Assembly (NCBI GenBank): GCA_026120035.1
Contig: JALRME010000022.1
Span: 310,001 to 374,000 of the forward strand
Source: Coleophoma eucalyptorum
Lineage: Eukaryota; Ascomycota; Leotiomycetes; Helotiales; Dermateaceae
DNA length: 64,000 bases
Direction: 5' to 3'
Shown here piece by piece: positions 13,215 through 25,350 of the stretch (the first letter of the stretch is position 1; each line of letters begins with the position of its first letter). The position numbers were made by a program, and so were the translations under genes. The notes under the pieces are model-generated. The model searched no databases. It worked only from the letters and a program-made list of their open reading frames with translations, and was not told the DNA's origin.

Positions 13215-14060
13215 TTTCTCTTTCCATTTAATTATCTGCTCCTGGTGGAGCTAGATGCCCACACATTTTAACCTGGGATTGTTTCGGTGGTTGGTTTAGG
13301 ATTACATTGTTTAATTATGTAACAATTATGAGTACACATTGAACCTCTTCTCTGAAACTGTAAGACATCTGTTCCAGGTCCACTAATGGCTTTTACGTGT
13401 TGGAACACGGATGGATATGTGTTGGCACCCCGCTCTCGCTCGAATTAATAATAACCTGTGTAAGCGAGCTCATACAACCGCCAAGCCTGACAAGTTGAAT
13501 GAACTTGAATCCAAAATCAATACTACGATCCAGGCGAACAGGTGACCAAGGTGAGTGGATTTTACAAAAGTGGCTCTATTCCTCCTTAGAACTACAGTCT
13601 AGCACAATCCCTTCCAACCATAGTCTCCTAAAAATAGCAAATGAGATTTACGTTCTATTACTGCTCGTAGCCCGTGTACCATCCAAAGCTATACAGGGTA
13701 GAGTTTTCAAAGGATGTAACTACTTTAATCTAATATGTGAATTTAAAAGAGGCCTATGCACCGTTCGTCATAGGTAAAGTAGATAGCTGCTAAAAGTGGC
13801 CGTATAGTAGTAGTATGCTGAAAACTTTCGCAGGTTGATTTTAAATACTAGACATGTATAGTCGCCAAGGATCCTGTCACGTTGGAAATGAAACGTACGT
13901 AGATCCGGTTAGATGGTCTTTTGAAGATATCCGCAAACACTTTAATATCAGCCCGGAGCTATGGCAAATACATAATAACTATGTATATTAGAAAACCTAC
14001 TAGTAAGCAGAATCGTTTACAAATAGATGATAATATGAGAACTATTCAAAAGCACGGCCA
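13215..14060. other. AT-rich intergenic region
   Basis: No gene supported. The block at about 13500-14040 has many stops in every frame and looks like old decayed DNA. It lies between two converging genes, so it must also contain both transcription ends. Confidence 0.5.
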
Positions 14061-16418
14061 CTAATAGAATGCAATCACCGAGACATTCTGCGATTGCGCT
14101 CCGAGACTGAACACCACCTCGTCTGTCGACGCCAACGTCGAGTTTTTTCCATTCACCGAGACGCCCTTCACCGTCTCTCCCTCTGGCACTCTCAGCTTGA
14201 CCCGCGCCTCCACGGTGCTCGCTCCCACAAACTGGATCTGTGCCTTAACCGTCCTCTGCGCTTCGTACAGCTGGACGCCAAAGCCAACACTGCCCCATCT
14301 CGTCGGCGCAGCCGCAACACTGATCTCATCCCCCGTCGCAACCCAAGCCGCCGGGATGCCACGGCCCAAGAACAAGACCTCGTCGTCAGGGTGTTCAAAG
14401 ACGAGCGCAGCACGCATGAGAATAGGCAGCGAGTGGCCAGCCGGCATGCAGAAGAGCGCGCCGCTGTACTCGTAGATCCCTGTGCTGGTGACTTCGCCGG
14501 GAATCCACTGGCCGCGGCTGTGCACGTGGTAGCGATGGGCGTAGAGGAAGAGGACGAACTCGTCGATCCGGTCCTGCAGCAGCAGCGCCAGTGCGTACCC
14601 GTAGGAGATGAAGCCTAGGATGTCCCGGCTCTCGGCGTACAGGCCACCGACGTTGGCGACGATGCCGAGTGATGTGATGCCGTAAGCGCGCATTGAGTCG
14701 ATGGTTGCGTCGGTTAGGTTGGAGGGCAGGACTGCTGCGTGGAGCAGCTCGGCGAACACGCGGTGTGGCCATGCTTGGGGAGAGGGGCTTTCCTCCGCTA
14801 TGGATTCGAGAATGGTGAGGTTCATGTCTGGGAGCACTGGGACGTATGGTGGTGTCATGTCGGTGCGGACATTTCGAGTGAGCGTGTCAACGGTTTGGTT
14901 GATCATCTGCTCGGCACGCTGCGCCCATGCCGCTGCATACTCACTGAACATAGAGAGTTTACTGAGATCTTTAAGTCCACGGGCAGAGAAGGCGTTGTTG
15001 TTCCAGTAGGGTCGAGTGTAAAATTCTGGGTTGAATGCAAGCGACGAGTCGGATTCACTCCAGCCTGCAATCAAACCGTAGCTGGAATTCGATGTTGGCA
15101 GCTGCAGACTCTCGTCATGGCGGGTGGTGAGGATATTGACCCAGGCGAGAATCTTACTCTTGTATTTCTGCAACAGCGCTGTGTCACCAGTATACTGTGC
15201 GTATCTGGTCAGTAACGACAGGGACATACCAAACTGAGGAATCTCAGGACCACGCATGTTCACATCGCCAGAATCCGAGACGAAAAGTTCAAAGTAGTTC
15301 TCAATAACTTTTCGTGCCTGATCAAATCGACCCCAAAGCAAGTTGGAGGTGACAGAGCTGGTGAAGATGTCTTGGAATCCGTCATACTCGGAGCCAGCAT
15401 AATCACGATCGTATGCTCCATACTTCGGATACACACCGTAATACCTCTGCATCAACTCAAGTGCAAAAGTGTGCTTGGTGATATCAACCCAGCTCTGGTC
15501 GGGCAGGCTGAGTGCAGTGAGATCCTCCAAGTGCTGGTCCCAGTACTCTGCAAACCGCAGCAAAGCAACGTAGAATTGACTAGCTGCAGGAGACACCAGG
15601 GCCGGTGCAAACTGCGGATAGTCCTTGGTGAACCCTCTCAACTTGACTGCGCCATCGACAACCCAGGTCGACCGGAACCAGACGTGGATGATGTTGGGAT
15701 CAGTCGCGTCAACGTCGCCAAAGGCTATGATCTCGAACCAATCCTGTGCGTCGGGACCGCGGCGATAGATCTTTCGGGATGCAGGCATCCAGCCGCCAAC
15801 CAGGCCATCGAAGGTCCAATTCACGTACTGAGTGTCGGCCCAGAAGTCAGCGGGAAGGTGGTTTAAGGGGTAGTAATTGCGCGTGGCACTCTTGCTGGTC
15901 AAGCGCATCGTATCATTGGCTTGGACATTGCCCAAAAACGTATCCCAGTTGCCGATGGTGCTGAAAGGCACGACGTCGCGAACGGCGGCTTCAATGGGCT
16001 CGCCGTTCTTCAACAGCTCGTCAGCCAGGATGTCATTGAGTGCAAGATTGACCTCGGAGGAATTGAGTCCGAAGTACGAAGCCACGCTTCCATTGACCAG
16101 CGTCGTCGTCGCTTCAAGGCGGCGGTCGAAGACTCTCGTGACGCCCCCTTCGGAGACAAAAGTCATGATGCCATCGGCCTGCGTTAAGTTCTCATACACC
16201 ACCCACGTCTCCCCTTCATAGGTGAAGGTGTCGGTAGCGACGAGACTGGAGTTGGAGCTCGTCGAATTGACTTGTTGGCGAGCACCAAGCATCTGACCCA
16301 CGATGGCGTCGCTTGCGAATCTCCTCGCCTGTTGCCGACTGTCAGCATAGGCGATGTTAGACGGAGCCAAGCATACGCCCAGGCACAGCAAGGTTACAAA
16401 TCTGCAGAGCATCGCCAT
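14061..16418 (-). CDS. secreted glycosidase-like protein of unknown family
   Basis: An uninterrupted 785-codon frame starting with the ATG at 16418-16416. The first 25 residues form a signal peptide (basic start, hydrophobic core CRFVTLLCLGVCLA, then an Ala-rich cleavage region). The mature part has many N-glycosylation sequons (NSTS, NASN-type, NLT, NQT). The middle is rich in aromatic and helical segments such as YDGFQDIFTS, RPYWNNNAFSARGL and WIPGEVTSTGIYEYSG, in the style of (alpha/alpha)6-barrel 'six-hairpin' glycosidases, and the C-terminal 100 residues look like a beta-sandwich. I do not recognise a defined GH family, and the catalytic acids cannot be assigned by eye. Acting outside the cell on a polysaccharide or glycoside is an inference. 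The absence of introns contrasts with most neighbours. Confidence 0.8.
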   Translation of the reverse strand: MAMLCRFVTLLCLGVCLAPSNIAYADSRQQARRFASDAIVGQMLGARQQVNSTSSNSSLVATDTFTYEGETWVVYENLTQADGIMTFVSEGGVTRVFDRRLEATTTLVNGSVASYFGLNSSEVNLALNDILADELLKNGEPIEAAVRDVVPFSTIGNWDTFLGNVQANDTMRLTSKSATRNYYPLNHLPADFWADTQYVNWTFDGLVGGWMPASRKIYRRGPDAQDWFEIIAFGDVDATDPNIIHVWFRSTWVVDGAVKLRGFTKDYPQFAPALVSPAASQFYVALLRFAEYWDQHLEDLTALSLPDQSWVDITKHTFALELMQRYYGVYPKYGAYDRDYAGSEYDGFQDIFTSSVTSNLLWGRFDQARKVIENYFELFVSDSGDVNMRGPEIPQFGMSLSLLTRYAQYTGDTALLQKYKSKILAWVNILTTRHDESLQLPTSNSSYGLIAGWSESDSSLAFNPEFYTRPYWNNNAFSARGLKDLSKLSMFSEYAAAWAQRAEQMINQTVDTLTRNVRTDMTPPYVPVLPDMNLTILESIAEESPSPQAWPHRVFAELLHAAVLPSNLTDATIDSMRAYGITSLGIVANVGGLYAESRDILGFISYGYALALLLQDRIDEFVLFLYAHRYHVHSRGQWIPGEVTSTGIYEYSGALFCMPAGHSLPILMRAALVFEHPDDEVLFLGRGIPAAWVATGDEISVAAAPTRWGSVGFGVQLYEAQRTVKAQIQFVGASTVEARVKLRVPEGETVKGVSVNGKNSTLASTDEVVFSLGAQSQNVSVIAFY

Positions 16419-18228
16419 CTTGAACCTGAAAAATCAATCAAACCGGCAAAGAGAATGACTGAGGGATTGGCTCACTGCGACCATACCGAGCTGAACGGAC
16501 GCCACCGATGCTTTTAAATGAATTCCCATTGTCTCTGCAGGCCCCGAGATATCCCACTCTCTGCGCGCTCTGTACCGTTCCTTCCATCATCACAACCCAC
16601 CCCCTGAGTAACGTCGTACCTGATGGCTATCTGAATAGACAGGGCCGGGCAAATCTGGAGATGCGCCAACGGATTCTCATCCCGCCACAACCCAGGCCTG
16701 TGAGTATCTTATGCAATTTATGGTTAACGTCTTATCTAAACCCAAAAAGCGCCCATGAATTTGAACTCGAACCACACCTACTCAAACAGGACCAGACTTA
16801 TCAGTCCCTCTGCCTCGGACTCCTGATCCTTCGAGGGCTCGCGAGATAAGAGCCCTTTTAGTTATCACCTTGTGGAGTTCAGTTCGTGCGGGGGATGCAT
16901 GTTTACACCTCAACAGACCTGCCAATTAAGGACACCCCCCTTCTCGCCCTCGGTATAGGCGCTGTCTCTCGAAGAGCTCGAGGAGGGTTTCGGGTTCCGG
17001 TCCCGCTAGTTTTATACTGTCGGTGATGCTGTTGATAAGAGAGCGCATCTTGGCAGCGTTTATAACAAAATAAGAAAAACAAAGAGCCGGGTGTTGAACT
17101 TCTTTAGCTGCGTAGAAGTAGCCTATATATAGATGGGCACGAGCAGGAGTGAGATCAATGACCACAAAAATTACAGGAGCAAGGCTTCCCAATGTCATAT
17201 TCTAGCCCACCGACAAGTAGATGAGTCTTTTCTTCGCATCGTAGCTATAGTGGTCGTTGCCTTCTACCGGGTATTTTTTTCTTCCAGGCCAATTTTTATA
17301 ACACTGTGGCGTAAGATTTGTTGCCGCTGTCATTGCTTACTTGCGTATGATGTTGCGCTGAAAATTAATACATCGGACGTTAGATCAACATATATAACTA
17401 GTGGACTTCGAGATAATTTTCATTTATTATTCTCTATGTGCACCCAGTACCTCTCTCTGTCGGTCCATCCGTCTGAAGGGGCCTGTCAGCCCACAGTGCA
17501 TTAGTGTTAGCACTTTGCTTGTGCAGTGCACTCCCTATCTTTTCACCTCTCTATCGTATTACAAAACTTCTGTCCTTACATTCTTGCTGGCCTGGCGCCT
17601 CCTTCTACAATAACACCAGATGGGGTAACAACCCTCTAGCCAACCAGTATGCGCGAGCGGACGAGAAAAAAAGCTTCCGCGAAGAAATCACAAAGAATCC
17701 ACCCCAAGCTCCACCCCAATACATATTTGCGCCGGGGAAATCTTCGAAAATGCAGAAATAAGAAAGAAAGAGTAAGTCGCCCAGAAAGCCGCCCGGGTAT
17801 GAATCAAAAAGGAAAAAGGAAAACAACGCGAGACTTTGGGCGTTGCTCTGTTGCTGGAGAAATAGGTTCATCAATGCGCTGTTTCGGATCGCTCGCTGTG
17901 AACTGGAAAAAAAACCGAACAAGCTCGACATAGGAAAAAGCTATGCATGAACAGTGTGATGTACAAGAATATGTAGTCTGTATGCGGGTATGCAAGAGTA
18001 TTGACGGTCAGGAAGTGATATGTCAAAAATGGAGGCGTGTAGCATGAGAGGGTGGTTTGCGAGATCTAAACCTTAACGAACTGCTCCATGTCGAGAAACA
18101 TGATTAAGGGCAGTCAGTAGTTGCGGTTTTGCTGTGGGATGTTGTATCCAGTATCGGAACCATGAACCTATCAAAGCAACATCCTGGTGGGTATAAGCTA
18201 GTGTCCAATCGATTCGACCACAAAGAAA
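16419..18228. other. intergenic region
   Basis: No gene supported. The right half (about 17640-17960) is purine-rich with A runs. It should contain the promoter of the secreted glycosidase-like gene at the left and the 3' end of the G-alpha transcript at the right. Confidence 0.5.
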
Positions 18229-19578
18229 TTAGAGTATCAACTTTTGAAGATTTCTTTGAATAATCATGTCCTGGACAGATGCCATAGTGACCTTGAGCAG
18301 ATTCGTGTCGGTGGCGTTGGTGAAATGTCCATAGACCTCCCGATTTGGATTTCGGTTCAATGCCACGAACTTGTCCATGAAGTACTTGCTGGTTTGTTGC
18401 CAATTGGTGGTGTCACCCAAGAAGTCGGAGAATCCGTGCTTGGTAATGGGACTTGATGCAATCTTGCCCTTGAAAAGATCGATCTTGTTCAGGAACAGAA
18501 TCAACGCTGACTTTGCAAACCAATGTGAATTGGCAATGGATTCCCAAAGCATAAGCGCCTCCTGCATTTGATTCTGTATATCATCAGCCACCATTTTTGC
18601 GCAGGTCTAGGTAAATACTTACTCCATCCTTATCTTCAGCTAAGCATTGGTCGTATCCACTGATCGCAACCAAGAACATTAGACAGTGGACGTTCTCGAA
18701 GCAATGAATCCACTTCTTTCGCTCAGAACGCTGCCCGCCAACATCAAACATTCGGTATTGGATGCTGCCAAGGTCAAAATGTGTTTCAGTGATACCGGTT
18801 GTTCGGAGTCGGGCGCGCAGAACGTCTTGATCGGTCGGTAGGAAATCCTTGCTGAAGAGTCTGTCGAGGTCTTCGAAGAAACTAGGGAGCAACAATGTTA
18901 GCTATGCAGATTGCTTTGCGTGACGAATGTGCCTACTAGCTCAGATTGTCATGTAGAGCAAACTCGTTGCCCCGCTCAATAGCCGATTGCATTCCTGGGT
19001 CCTTCCATAGATCCTTAAATGCCTGGCGATACTCGATTGGGATAGGATCGAAGGGCTTGATATCGATATCATCGCTGATGAGCGGGAGATGGATCTAGTT
19101 AGACGTCAGAGGGGTCGTGATTGGGGTTCATGCGCCGATGCTCACCGAGCTATTAGGGAAACCAAATTCAATACCAAACTCCTCCATGGCCTCAATGCTT
19201 TTACGCAGCCCCTCGAGAATGTTGTTGAAGATGATCAGACGCCATTCATCCTTCTCCGATTTGCTGAAGCCCTCCTTGGTGTAGATCAATCGCATCTGCT
19301 TGAGGATGGTGGACTTTCCGCTCTCACCAGCACCTGTGTAACAGACATGTCATTAGCCATGGTTTATTTTTTTGATAGGTCTCTTTTGACCTTGGCCATG
19401 GGCGGCGACAACGTCATCTAGGAAAATGCGATTGGGATGGGATATGAACGGGCCGGCAGTGCTTACCCAATAGCAGCAATTTGACTTGCCGCGACATGGT
19501 CTTCTCATCTTCACGAATCAAACGATCAATCTCCTTGTTCTTCTTCGAATCCGGGTCGTCTCTCGCGCCGAAACACAT
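18229..19578 (-). CDS. heterotrimeric G-protein alpha subunit, group II (GNA-2-like)
   Basis: Five exons on the minus strand, 19578-19467, 19333-19146, 19094-18937, 18881-18623 and 18573-18229, give 353 residues, exactly G-alpha size. It is a GTP-binding switch coupling seven-helix receptors at the plasma membrane to downstream effectors. The G1 P-loop GAGESGKS is at residues 38-45, spanning intron 1. Switch I RTTGITE, switch [14 protein letters not shown] and G4 NKID (268-271) are intact. G5 reads TNAT (324-327) instead of the usual TCAT. The N-terminus MCFG lacks Gly2, so N-myristoylation is not expected; Cys2 could be palmitoylated. This MCFG start resembles the group II fungal subunits (Neurospora GNA-2), from family memory. 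The end is not a pertussis-toxin-type Cys sequence. Confidence 0.95.
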
Positions 19579-22500
19579 CGTGACGCAGTCAGTCGGAATT
19601 AGTGGCATGAATTGGTAAGGAGGTGAACATCGGTTGCGGCAGGTCGTAGGAGGCGATGAAGCAGATGCAGCAGATGTAGCAGACGCGAATGTTCACGATG
19701 GAAGGTCGACGAGAGGCTGTCGACGAGAAGGGTGTTACGGTTGAGGCAAGGTGAGGTGAGGGTAATGGCGTGTTTGGTGCGACCGTTTGGTCGAGAGTTG
19801 CAGAGTTGAACTGGGAGAGACGTTGGAGGGAGGGAGTGAAGAGAGGTAGAAAGAAATCGAAATTGTCAGGGGGCCGTGGTAGGAAAAGTTGACCGATCGG
19901 CTGTTTCTCGTCTCAGAGGCAGGCAGTTGACTTGAGGTAGAGTTAAGTTGAGCAAAGCTCCTCTAGAGGCACGAGCTCAGGCGTGTCTTATTAGGTGGGA
20001 AGGCACAGCAGGAGCCAAATGGCGAGCAAGCTGGACCGCCACAATCTAGACGCGGATGGTTTGCTGGTTTGCTTCGTAGCTTACGGAGAAGAGCCGAGCA
20101 CGAGATGGCAGATCGGTGCTGGGTAAAGAGAATGGGTGAGGTGTTGGGACAATTGGTACCAAGTCCAGGTGTGCAGAGGGACAAGAAAGCAGAGGTTTAA
20201 GCTTGACCGGCTCTGTCTCTTCAATATTAATTGAGTGGTTGTCACGGCGGCTGATATGCGTGCCAGCCTGTTAATGTAGCTGCGAGGAAGTTAAGTAGTA
20301 CTAAGGTCGAGAATAAACTCTAGACTTGCCACTATTCTAGCCCGTTGGAGTTGTCTGCAAACGGCCATAGAAAAGGTACGAGGGAAGATGTCTATGTACA
20401 GGAAGGTACCGGGACCCGCAAAGTAGTGTGCATAATCTAAAAAGCCCGCCTATGGAAGTCTACATGCATTAGCCGTCTCTATTGCGACATGCTCATGGCA
20501 AACGGGTAGAGGTAGTTTCTCCTGCCGTGGCTCATTCATGAGGTCGTTTGTTTATCATAACATATCATGTCCTTCAACGGCCAAGCAGGGGCCAACAGGG
20601 CCAACAAACCCAGCATGAAGGAAAGCGAGCAGGTGCCGGAAAGGGGAAAGGTCGGAAGCCAGGATTGGGACCGAAGAAACAGAAGACAGGGCCCATCGGT
20701 GTCGGGCTCAAGTTGCAAAAAAAACTCTGGTGATGATTGATTGGACCACCAGCGATATGAAGAAAGAAAGTGGCATGGCATGGTATGGCACGGCGCGGGC
20801 AAGGATAGGGTGGAGACTGGAAAACAACATGGGGCGTAACATGGCGTTGCGGGTGGCAGCCAGGTAAGACCGTCCAGTACGAATGGGTGTCAGTTGAATT
20901 GAGGAGACGATGGAAAGAGGAGGGGAAGGGAAGGGAAGGGCAGGAGAACGGAGTAAGAAGCGGGAGAAGAAGAGAAGCAAGGGAAAGCAGAAGAAAAGGA
21001 ATAATTAAAGAAGGAAAGAGATAAGAAGAAAACAGAGAAACGGAAACAGGAACAGGAATAAGAACAGAAATACTCGGCCGGAACTAAAGTAGGGAAGAAG
21101 AAAGGCAAAAGGACATCGTCGCCTTTCTCTCTACCTTCTTCCCTTCTCAACTTAGCTATAGCTACCATATCATCTATATCTTTTTGGGGTGGGATCTTTT
21201 TTGGATGGGCGACGGGCGATGGGCGATGTTATGCTTTGACTAGGCATGAATGACAATACGCAAGTCCAGTGCCGGCCATGTGCTGCTATGCGAAAGTCTT
21301 CGACGACCCTCCCAAATTGGTCAGCCAAGCGACAGTTTCTCGTCAACTCTAGTCTTTCTCTTCCCTTTGACTTCCCTTTGACTTCCCTTTGGCTTCCCTG
21401 TGGCTTCTCTGTGGCTTCTCTTTTGACTTCCCCTTCGCCGCCTTCAGACCCACGGCCACGTATTGTACTGTACTCTACCATACGACCACAAGACCTTAAT
21501 TTAACACGGTCCTCCCAGTGACATTTGGCCCAAAGACTAAGGTTATTCATTACTCATTCTACCCTTTGCATAAGATGGTGTCTGGTCCTCAATCATAATA
21601 CCATTTTTTTCTTTTCTGGATTCATGTCGTTACCCTGCATTGCAGCAGCACAGCACACACAGCATCGTAGGTTGCAGTCAAAGTATACCATATGCAGTAC
21701 TGTTGCACAACAGCTGCAGTCAATCCGCCGGTACCTGTGCCATGGGTGGTCCACGTTCCGCACGGACAAGGACTGGGAAGCTGTCTTCCGCTAATTCACT
21801 ACTTTCCTTTTCTCCTTCCCTCCACTTCTCTCCTCTGCCCTCTCTCTCTCTCTCTCTCCTACCATATTCCCCCCCCCCCCCTCTCAAATAACATCTAACC
21901 CCTGGCCGATGCAATTCCAGCGCTACAGTACATGTACCGCTGTGCCATCCTCATGCATCCTTCATCTTGGCCAGCCCCATGCTCATGCCGATCGACACCA
22001 GTGCGATCTGGAATCAGTAAAGATGAGACTCGGGGAAGCTATTTGGCCCCCGAAGTTCCGGCTTGCCCATCTCCGATGAATGTCCATTCATTGCCAGAAG
22101 GATGGACGGCCTATGATACGCGAAGGTCTCATCCTCGTAGCCAGCCTCGCCAGCCCAGTTTTCCCTCTCCCTCTTGGACGGATAAACATGATCCATCCCA
22201 TCGTGCTTGTCCCACCGCTGCTCCCAAACCACGCGACAGAACCCACGGAAGGGGAAGGGAAGTGCAGAGTTCGGATTGTCAAACCCTCGCTTGATGTCCA
22301 ACCTTTCCTTCTCAAGACGTCTCAAACTCGAGCCCTCCCGTTTCCCCCTTCTCCTTCGCCTTCCCCCCTTCCCCCTTCCCTGCCAGCCTTTCTAGGCCAG
22401 GATCTGCATTTGGCCTGAATCTGAATACGGCAACACTGACCATTTCACCCACCCTTCTGCTGCAACCCTCCACGGACGCGAGGCCTTCTTAAAGTTGTGA

Positions 22501-23618
22501 TCCTTCGATGTTTCAAGCCTCCACAGCGAAGCACAGCCAATCACAAAACTGCCCTGGGTGACTTCCAGAGTTCTCGGAACGACCACACAAGGAAACCACG
22601 AGAGCACTGGAACTCTAAAAAAGCTATCTGACGATTTTCTTTCTATTTCTCATTCTCGTTCTGTTCCTTTCCCTTTCGTCAATTCTTGTCAGACCAACTT
22701 CCCCATTGTCTTGACGCTGTGAAGCCGGAGCACAGCCTCCGATGGTAGAGCCTTAGTGAGGAGGGAGAGTCCGGAAACGGCTGGCTCCCTGGCACATGAC
22801 CTTCAGCAGAGAGAACCGATATCCTCAGTCCAAAGAAGGAATTCTGATGCAAGCGGTTCGGGAACAAACCCGACAGAAGATTGCTGAACGAGAGTCTAAG
22901 CTTCATCCTCACTTCCGCCTCCCATCCTCCCGCCCATATGGACGACGGTCGAAGCCAAGCCAAGGCCACTTCATCGCCTCTTCGTCGCCAAGTCCCAATC
23001 CCGTGACTAGCAAGCCATACCCAAACAGACGAAAGCTGCGACCTTCTGTTCCTTCTGGCGCCATGCCTCTTTGGCCTATTTTCATCCCTTGTCGTTCTCC
23101 ATAAACATGCACCTGCACGCTTCTTAAAACGTGTCAAGCGCCTCTTACCAAACAGAGGAAGCATATATTAACCCAGCCTGTTTCCTATCTTCCTTTGGGA
23201 CAGGTTTGCGAATTCGTCGTGATTTCTGTACCTGCAGTCTCTAGCGCTTCATGGCTTTTACCCAACAGGCCAATACAATGGCAGCGCGGGGCAAAAGAAA
23301 AATGTCCTCGGCAGAGGACCGAGGTAAATTGTGTAGGAGGTTGAATCCATATTCCCTCTATTCACTACCCAATATACCCTTTCATTCTATTCCTAGTCTT
23401 TATTTCCATTCGTATTTAACTCAACTTTCCTGCTGAATTATTCCGGTGAGATTTTGCATCCGCCAGACCTTAATCACCAATGAGCATATACGTATGTGCT
23501 TGCCTATCTGCGTTGCAAAAATACCGAATTGTCTTGTTTTGTTGCCACCTAAGCACTTTTTAGCTGTGAGTGCAGTAAGAATCTGTATCTGGCTGAGCCG
23601 GCGCGGAAACCAGACAAG
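19579..23618. other. 4-kb low-complexity gene desert upstream of the G-alpha gene
   Basis: No gene supported. The region is strongly strand-biased in composition: purine-rich on + from about 20560 to 21110, pyrimidine-rich from about 21790 to 22680. It contains an 11-base tandem repeat, a (CT)n run near 21840-21859 and a C run near 21871-21880. Most of it lies upstream of the divergent G-alpha gene and could carry its long leader and regulatory DNA, but no element can be assigned. Confidence 0.5.
21347..21435. repeat. degenerate 11-base tandem repeat, CCCTTTGACTT-like
   Basis: About seven consecutive units of the form CCCTTTGACTT, with later units changed to CCCTGTGGCTT and CTCTGTGGCTT. The period is 11 bases, close to one helical turn. 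It is non-coding and lies in the pyrimidine-rich desert upstream of the G-alpha gene. Confidence 0.75.
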
Positions 23619-25350
23619 ATGGATTCATTCAACCAAACAATGGAGGAAGCCTGTCAAGAGAAACAAATCCCAGGAGCCGTCCTGGTAGGTGGTAGCAGGA
23701 CAGGTCTGCCTCACTTCCACCAATCCTTCACCCAACCATTTGTTAACGCTTCTCACAGGATCTTTCAAGTATGCGAGATGCTTCGGAGCCAGTTCGCTCG
23801 AAGAAGAGAATAAACCGATGAAGATGGAGTCTACTATGTGGATGGCATCATGCACCAAACTCCTAACCACTATCGCCGCGTTGCAATGTGTAGAAAAGGG
23901 CCTTTTATCGCTTGACGAGGACGTGACAACCGTTTTGCCCGAGGTGAAGGAAATCCCAATTCTGCTGGGCTTTGACGAGGAGAAGGGAGGTGCGCCGATT
24001 TTGAAGAAGCGGGAGAAGGTCATGACTTTGCGGTCAGTATAAATTTATTGAGGCTTGATTCCTTTTTTGGAGAGGAGAGCCAGCGGTAAGCGATGTAAGA
24101 CTGATGTGGTGGAATAATAGACATCTTCTTACGCATTCGTCAGGAATGTCTTATGATATCTTTAGTTAGTCCCCTCCCTCTGGACTTCAAGTATCCAAGG
24201 CTGATGCAAGATTTCAAGATCCATTATTAAGACGCTACCAAGCGCAGCACAGCACTAGGAAGGGCCATATGGACCCGAAGGAACTACTGCTTAGTAGGAG
24301 TGAGATCCCCATTGCAAAAAAATACGCATATCCATTACTCTTTGAGCCTGGAGAAGGATGGGAATACAGCGTTGGGCTCGAATGGGCAGGTCAGATGAGT
24401 AAGCTATTTCTTCTTCAGCTTCGATTCACCTCCAGTCTCAGTATCTACGAATCTGAGTAGCTGCGAAGGGCATCAAATCACATAGAACTAACTCTGCTCT
24501 CAAAGTCGAGCGCACAACATCCTTGACGCTAGACCAATATTTCCAAACCCACATCTTTACACCTCTCGGTATCAAAGACCGGCTAACATTCCACCCCTTC
24601 GACCACCCCAGCGTATCCGCAAACCTCTGCAAAGTCTCCTGGCGCCACGGTGGCATGAATAAGTACGGCGCAACTGATAACCCCAATGGAATCTGTGAGC
24701 CAACAACCCGAGTCTTCTGGAACGAGCGCGTGCAGCAAAACCATGGTGGGGCTGGTATCTTTGGGGACATGGCATCGTACTTTGCGGTGCTGGAAGCAGT
24801 GATGAAGGGCGATGAGCAGATCTTGATGGCCGCGACCTGGAAGGAGATGTTCACCCCGCAGCTGGAGGAGCCGGCGCGTGCGAAGCTGAATCAGGTGCGC
24901 CGCATTGAGGAGGTTAACAATGCCTTTGGGGCCATGGACATGGACGTGACCGCTGATTGGGGTTTGGGTGGGATTTTGAACCTTGCTGTAAGCTTCCCTT
25001 TCTCATCCTTCTCTGTTCTCTTTCCTCATCCTTCAAACACCCCTACTCCCCGCGCTTTCCCCGCCCCGTCCCCGCCCCGTTGCCTTAGAAATGAAAAAGA
25101 GCAAAACCATCCTAACGATGTTTCTCGCGCCAAACAGCAGCTCAGAACTGGACGCAGTCCTTGCTCTATGGCATGGGGAGGCTTTCCCAACCTCACGTGG
25201 TGGGTTGATCCCACCGAGGGCATGGCGGGCATCTATGGGAGTCAGCTGTGCCCGGCGGGGGATCTGAAGACGAAGCAGATGAGCAGAGAGTGGGAGCGGA
25301 ATTGTTATATCGAGGAGAGGGAGAGGAGGGGCGAGCTCTCAAGGCTGTGA
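23619..25350 (+). CDS. beta-lactamase-fold serine hydrolase (esterase EstB / transesterase type)
   Basis: Six exons, 23619-23703, 23759-24032, 24121-24164, 24219-24398, 24506-24987 and 25138-25350, give 425 residues, typical for this family (PF00144). The family includes penicillin-binding-protein-like esterases and fungal transesterases that move acyl groups, often in secondary metabolism. The S-x-x-K nucleophile motif is SCTK at residues 59-62. The second motif Tyr is in GWEYSVGLEWAG, and the third (usually HxG or WxG) is WGGFPNLTWW near 25170. HLLTHSSGMSYD after intron 2 is diagnostic. The first intron uses a weak GTCTGC donor but keeps the frame, and the third intron's acceptor was chosen among two by frame. 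No signal peptide, so probably intracellular. Substrate unknown. Confidence 0.88.

Noticed and set aside
14094..15866. Several long open frames on the + strand opposite the secreted glycosidase-like gene
   Set aside because: Shadows of the GC-rich coding strand; only the minus frame has a signal peptide and domain-like sequence.
9297..16418. A melanin or other secondary-metabolite gene cluster
   Set aside because: Only an AYG1-like hydrolase and a regulator are present; no polyketide synthase, peptide synthetase, terpene cyclase, or scytalone dehydratase-type gene is in the window.
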